Part shown: one piece after another, positions 60,854-64,000 of the stretch
How positions within the stretch are numbered: position 1 is the stretch's first letter
How the letters are laid out: each line of letters starts with the position of its first letter
From: Congeria kusceri
Taxonomy: Eukaryota > Mollusca > Bivalvia > Myida > Dreissenidae
Length of the DNA stretch: 64,000 bases
Assembly: GCA_027627225.1 (NCBI GenBank)
Contig: CM051030.1
Span: 8,812,001 to 8,876,000 of the forward strand
Direction: 5' to 3'
The notes under the pieces: model-generated
The model's input: only the letters and a program-made list of their open reading frames with translations
Databases searched by the model: none
Told to the model about the DNA's origin: nothing
Position numbers and translations under genes: made by a program

Positions 60854-61304
60854 TTTGAGATCTACAAGTTAAACAACATAATTATTAGTAATGCAGTATT
60901 TATAAGCCGTACAAAACAAATTGCCCATAACCTGCTTTGATAAAATAAAGGTTATTACTGAAAACAATTTCGTGACAATTCAATATGTGGTGAGGCACAT
61001 TTGAAATTAGGAATAATGACGGCAGATCGTATGAAGCTGTTCGTATGCAATAAATACAATCACACATGTAGGAACTAACAATATAATACAAGCTTGAATG
61101 TTAGTCAAAAGTACACCTTTTAACGGCGACGCTTGGTTTTCATGTCGTTTCAATACGTTTCAAAATTTCTTAAATAGTCTGAGTCTAGCGAAAAGTCCCG
61201 CAAAGAATGGGCACTCAATTACTGCGCGGCATTACAATGTCACTAAGAAAACATTGATGCAAAGCGTCAAATTTAGCCGTAGTTGCGAGTTTTAATAAAT
61301 AATA
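60854..61304. other. Unassigned upstream flank of the hAT pseudogene
   Basis: No TIR, promoter or exon can be supported. Confidence 0.4.
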
Positions 61305-62737
61305 CAGCGTTTTTCCTCACCACTTTGGGAATGGTACCCGTACCGGTCAAATTGGGCAAATTAGCGTCGTTTCAGCCAAATTGGGAAATTTATCACTTTC
61401 ATTAAAACATGTCAAGATGTAAAAACAGTAAGTTACTTCTCCTAGCTGTTAGCAGTAACCCAGGATTTTTCTCAGGCGCCCCGGTGCCTACGTCAAATTT
61501 TTTTTTGCGACGTGTCATATGACGTTATCGGGTGCGTTTTAGCTCTTAAAATTAAGGCTAACAATTTTTCAATTGTTTGTAAACGTTTAAACGAAATGAA
61601 ATAACGAAACATCACAGTTTAAACGGTATACCTCTAGTCTTTTAAAAGCAAAAGCGGCATTGTAAGAATCATGATTAGAATACATGAATATTATACATGC
61701 TTTGTTCTTGCAAAACGGCGGGAGAATTTCCACGTGTACGTTGTGCCTACGCGCATAAAGTGTTAAAAACCTGTATTAAGAAAGCACATGGTCGGTACAC
61801 GCACGCTTTCCATGTGTGGAACGTGACGTCGTGATTGTCAGCAGACATTTCGCGCTCTTTTGCAGAAAACACGGGTTTTACATGGCATACATGTACATAA
61901 ACAAGACCGCTTGTGTTTACGAAACTACAACACTGAGCAGTAACACTGGATAGGCTTTTCCGATTACGATTTCATATTAGCGTATTTGAGATTGAATTTT
62001 CACAGTTTATTTTTTAAAGCAATGAAACTTATTAATTTAATAAGTGTGCATATTATAAAATATGAAAGCTCATTTACTTTTTAGGTCAATAATACGCTTG
62101 ACACTCATATAAGGTTACTTGTGTGTGGATATATGCCAACTGCGCCGATAAACTGAGCGTTTCTATTGGCTCATATCGATTTTACTGCTTGTTGAAACTC
62201 CGCCTACAGGTCGGTGCTTCACGGTGATTGATTGCTGCTTAGGAATAACTGTTAATTGTTAACATTTTCGGCAAAGTGACACTCGCTTTGGTCATTCACT
62301 GACTTTATAGAGTGGTGTACATGTTTCTAGAGCGAACAACGGCCATTGTGACGTAAGAGATTAGCTTTCACAGCAGGCATTGTCGGTCTGCTGCAGTCAA
62401 CACAGCTAATTAATTGATAAAATACACGTGCCCCGGGCGATGTTTATAAGCGCAACACTAATTTTAGGCGCCCTGGATATGTTCAAGTTAATATTAAACG
62501 CCCGGGCATCGGGGAGCTAAAACGGCCTGTGGAAGGCCCTGCAGATGTGCGTGGAGGTTTACGGTTTGGTAAAAGACAAGTAAAATACAGGAACATCGTC
62601 AATCTTTTCAGGGTATTTTTGGATTTTTTCCTTACATTTGGGAATTTATTAACTTCAAATTGGGAAAAATAGTAAGAAAATCCGATTGGGAATGGTACCG
62701 TTTTCCGGTACCGACTTTATATAGAGGAAAAACGCTG
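61305..62737. mobile_element. hAT-like TIR element, 5-bp TSD taata
   Basis: The ends are 'cagcgtttttcctc' and 'gaggaaaaacgctg'. 'taata' flanks both (61300-61304 and 62738-62742). The subterminal 'tgggaatggtacccgtaccg' on the left and 'gggaatggtacc' with 'ccggtacc' on the right form inverted GGTACC boxes. 'attgggaaa' motifs follow. Its own sequence is only about 350 bp; the middle 1.1 kb is another element. Confidence 0.9.
61461..62541 (+). mobile_element. Family C relative carrying the shared core, nested
   Basis: The left end is about 'caggatttttctcaggcgcc' and the right end '...cctgtggaaggccctg'. The core at about 61780-61895 is nearly identical in part to 25.07-25.17 kb ('aaagcacatggtcggtacac', 'acgctttccatgtgtggaac'). 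'gttgaaactccgcctac' also matches family C. No TSD can be read, so the borders are approximate. Confidence 0.65.
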
Positions 62738-62742
62738 TAATA

Positions 62743-63099
62743 TAACTATAAATGTTATTTAAGATAGCAAATGAACGTTTTTTTACATATCCAATGCCGT
62801 TAGTGTTCAATGTTTTGCAACAGAAAGCGACTTAGTTACATCAGAATCGCAAACGGCCCATTGATACTGAAAAGCATTGCACTTATAAAAGAAATTAGTT
62901 ATACTAAAACAATTAAACATTGAAATGCTATGATGGTTAAATCAAATATCCAGCGTTGAACACTTTTTGTATACGCTTATTTTAACACAGCTAGCAGGTT
63001 ATGATAGAACTACAAGCGGTCAATCTGACTGAAGAGCACGCTCTTCTACAGAAAAGCCTTTTTAAGCAGAGTGATCGACTACCAACTTATGTTGGACTT
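62743..63099. other. AT-rich sequence, nothing recognised
   Basis: No exon, TIR or array is visible. Confidence 0.45.
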
Positions 63100-63258
63100 A
63101 AGAAATAAATTTCGCATTATCATTGTTTATCGGCCAATTAACAACGGTTTGGAGATCAGATGCGTAGGAATTAAACCATGAGGGCATAATCCACGCATCA
63201 GAACAACAAAGAGTTGTTTATTGGTCGATAAACAACGAAATGCGAAATTTATTTTATG
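63100..63258. repeat. Long palindrome, about 70-bp arms
   Basis: The left arm has 'aaataaatttcgcattatca', 'ttgtttatcggccaatta' and 'cagatgcgtagg'. The right arm is the inverse ('ccacgcatcagaacaac', 'ttggtcgataaacaac', 'tgcgaaatttatttta'). Confidence 0.92.
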
Positions 63259-63890
63259 TTAGAATTAAAAAAATAAAATAATTTATAAAAACATTCCATA
63301 CGCTTCCGGTAAGTCATCACATACTGACGCTAATAATGAAGGAAGCAAAAGTAATTATCCCGCAAATGATTCTTTGGACGATATGTTGCATTCAGTCAGG
63401 CAGCAACTTATTGTATGCTTTTTTTTTTAAACACACAGTGAAAGCCCAGAGCCCGTTTTCACCAACCCACTCTTAGACATAAAAATTAAGGAAATACTTA
63501 GACAAAGAAATAAAACTTGCGGAGAACCACTTAATTAAGCTAAAAAAAAGTTAATGATTTGTTTCTCAGGCAGCGCCGCAACGTATTTTTATGGCCCGCC
63601 ACGAATTGGATTTAACGCCAAAATAAAATTATCTACGCTTGTTTGACGATCGCGACCGGGTTTTAAAGGAGCAGTGCAGAAATATATTAATAAAAAAAAC
63701 TTTGCAGAAAGTGTTTCTAATGGGCATGTTACCGAACAAACTACAGAAACTACGCATTGAAAACTGTGAATTATTAACATTTTGGTAACTTGCTATCGTC
63801 TATTGTCTAAAAAATACTTGAATAAAAAAAATTCGCCTCCTCCTGATTTTTTGGAAAAAACGTCTGAAAAAAATTCATTATTTTTTTAGG
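63259..63890. other. AT-rich sequence, nothing recognised
   Basis: No exon, TIR or array is visible. Confidence 0.45.
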
Positions 63891-64000
63891 CTTATGTCGC
63901 AGATCATTCTAATGTCGCTTATGTCATTAATAGATCATTCTAATGTCGCTTATGTCATTAATAGATCATTCTAATGTCGCTTATGTCATTAATAGATCAT
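63891..64000. repeat. 31-bp tandem array, running off the window
   Basis: 'taatgtcgcttatgtcatta' followed by 'atagatcattc' repeats at least three times without visible change up to the last base. Confidence 0.95.

Overview
The window looks like a gene-poor, AT-rich stretch of a bivalve mollusc genome. This is an inference from repeat families I know as typical of bivalves: the block bounded by 'acaagagggccac...gctcacctgag' and 'ctcaggtgagct' (11.6-14.4 kb and 36.3-37.8 kb), the block ending in '...aggaggcataaaaa' (19.2-19.7 kb), and the block with 'aagcgaggtctcgatata' (21.4-22.4 kb). I see no bacterial features, no complete intact protein gene and no rRNA.

Layout. 0.85-2.25 kb: a 28-29 bp minisatellite. 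2.7-3.7 kb: a terminal-inverted-repeat (TIR) element carrying a 31-bp array. 5.8-7.9 kb: a TIR element whose ends are 21-bp arrays. 9.0-10.0 kb: a hAT-type element with an 8-bp target-site duplication (TSD). 10.4-10.7 kb: a possible Cys-rich exon. 10.9-11.4 kb: a 34-bp array. 11.6-14.4 kb: a large amplified repeat with a nested TIR element. 15.7-17.6 kb: TIR element. 18.2-22.4 kb: a TA-TSD element and amplified bivalve repeats. 22.6-23.2 kb: a 15-bp minisatellite. 23.8-25.8 kb: a TIR element with a pogo/Tigger-like element inside it. 26.1-29.2 kb: palindromes and a spliced, decayed Crypton-type (DUF3504) tyrosine recombinase gene. 33.2-39.0 kb: several nested TIR elements. 39.5-43.2 kb: a 3.7-kb element with roughly 460-bp TIRs. 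44.6-47.3 kb: two more copies of the 33-kb family. 49.1 kb: a lone intact DUF3504 exon. 51.7, 54.9 and 63.1 kb: long palindromes. 52.4-53.4 kb: a TIR element nested in another bivalve repeat. 54.2 kb: a probable last exon with a membrane helix. 58.4-60.9 kb: a frameshifted hAT transposase gene of KIAA1586/ZMYM-like type with a coding minisatellite. 61.3-62.7 kb: nested TIR elements.

Two patterns join these parts. First, at least eight elements begin CAG and end CTG with readable TSDs: five have 5-bp TSDs (gagga, gatct, atact, tattt, taata), two have 6-bp TSDs (tgacaa, catatg) and one has an 8-bp TSD (gttataaa). This fits several hAT-related lineages. Second, one non-coding core module of about 150-200 bp recurs six times, inside elements with three unrelated kinds of ends. 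An element copy lacking the core shows that it was gained or lost as a unit.

Candidate host exons (10.4, 23.6, 49.1, 54.2 and 57.5 kb) are isolated. They are supported only by splice signals and coding character, so they should be treated as hypotheses.
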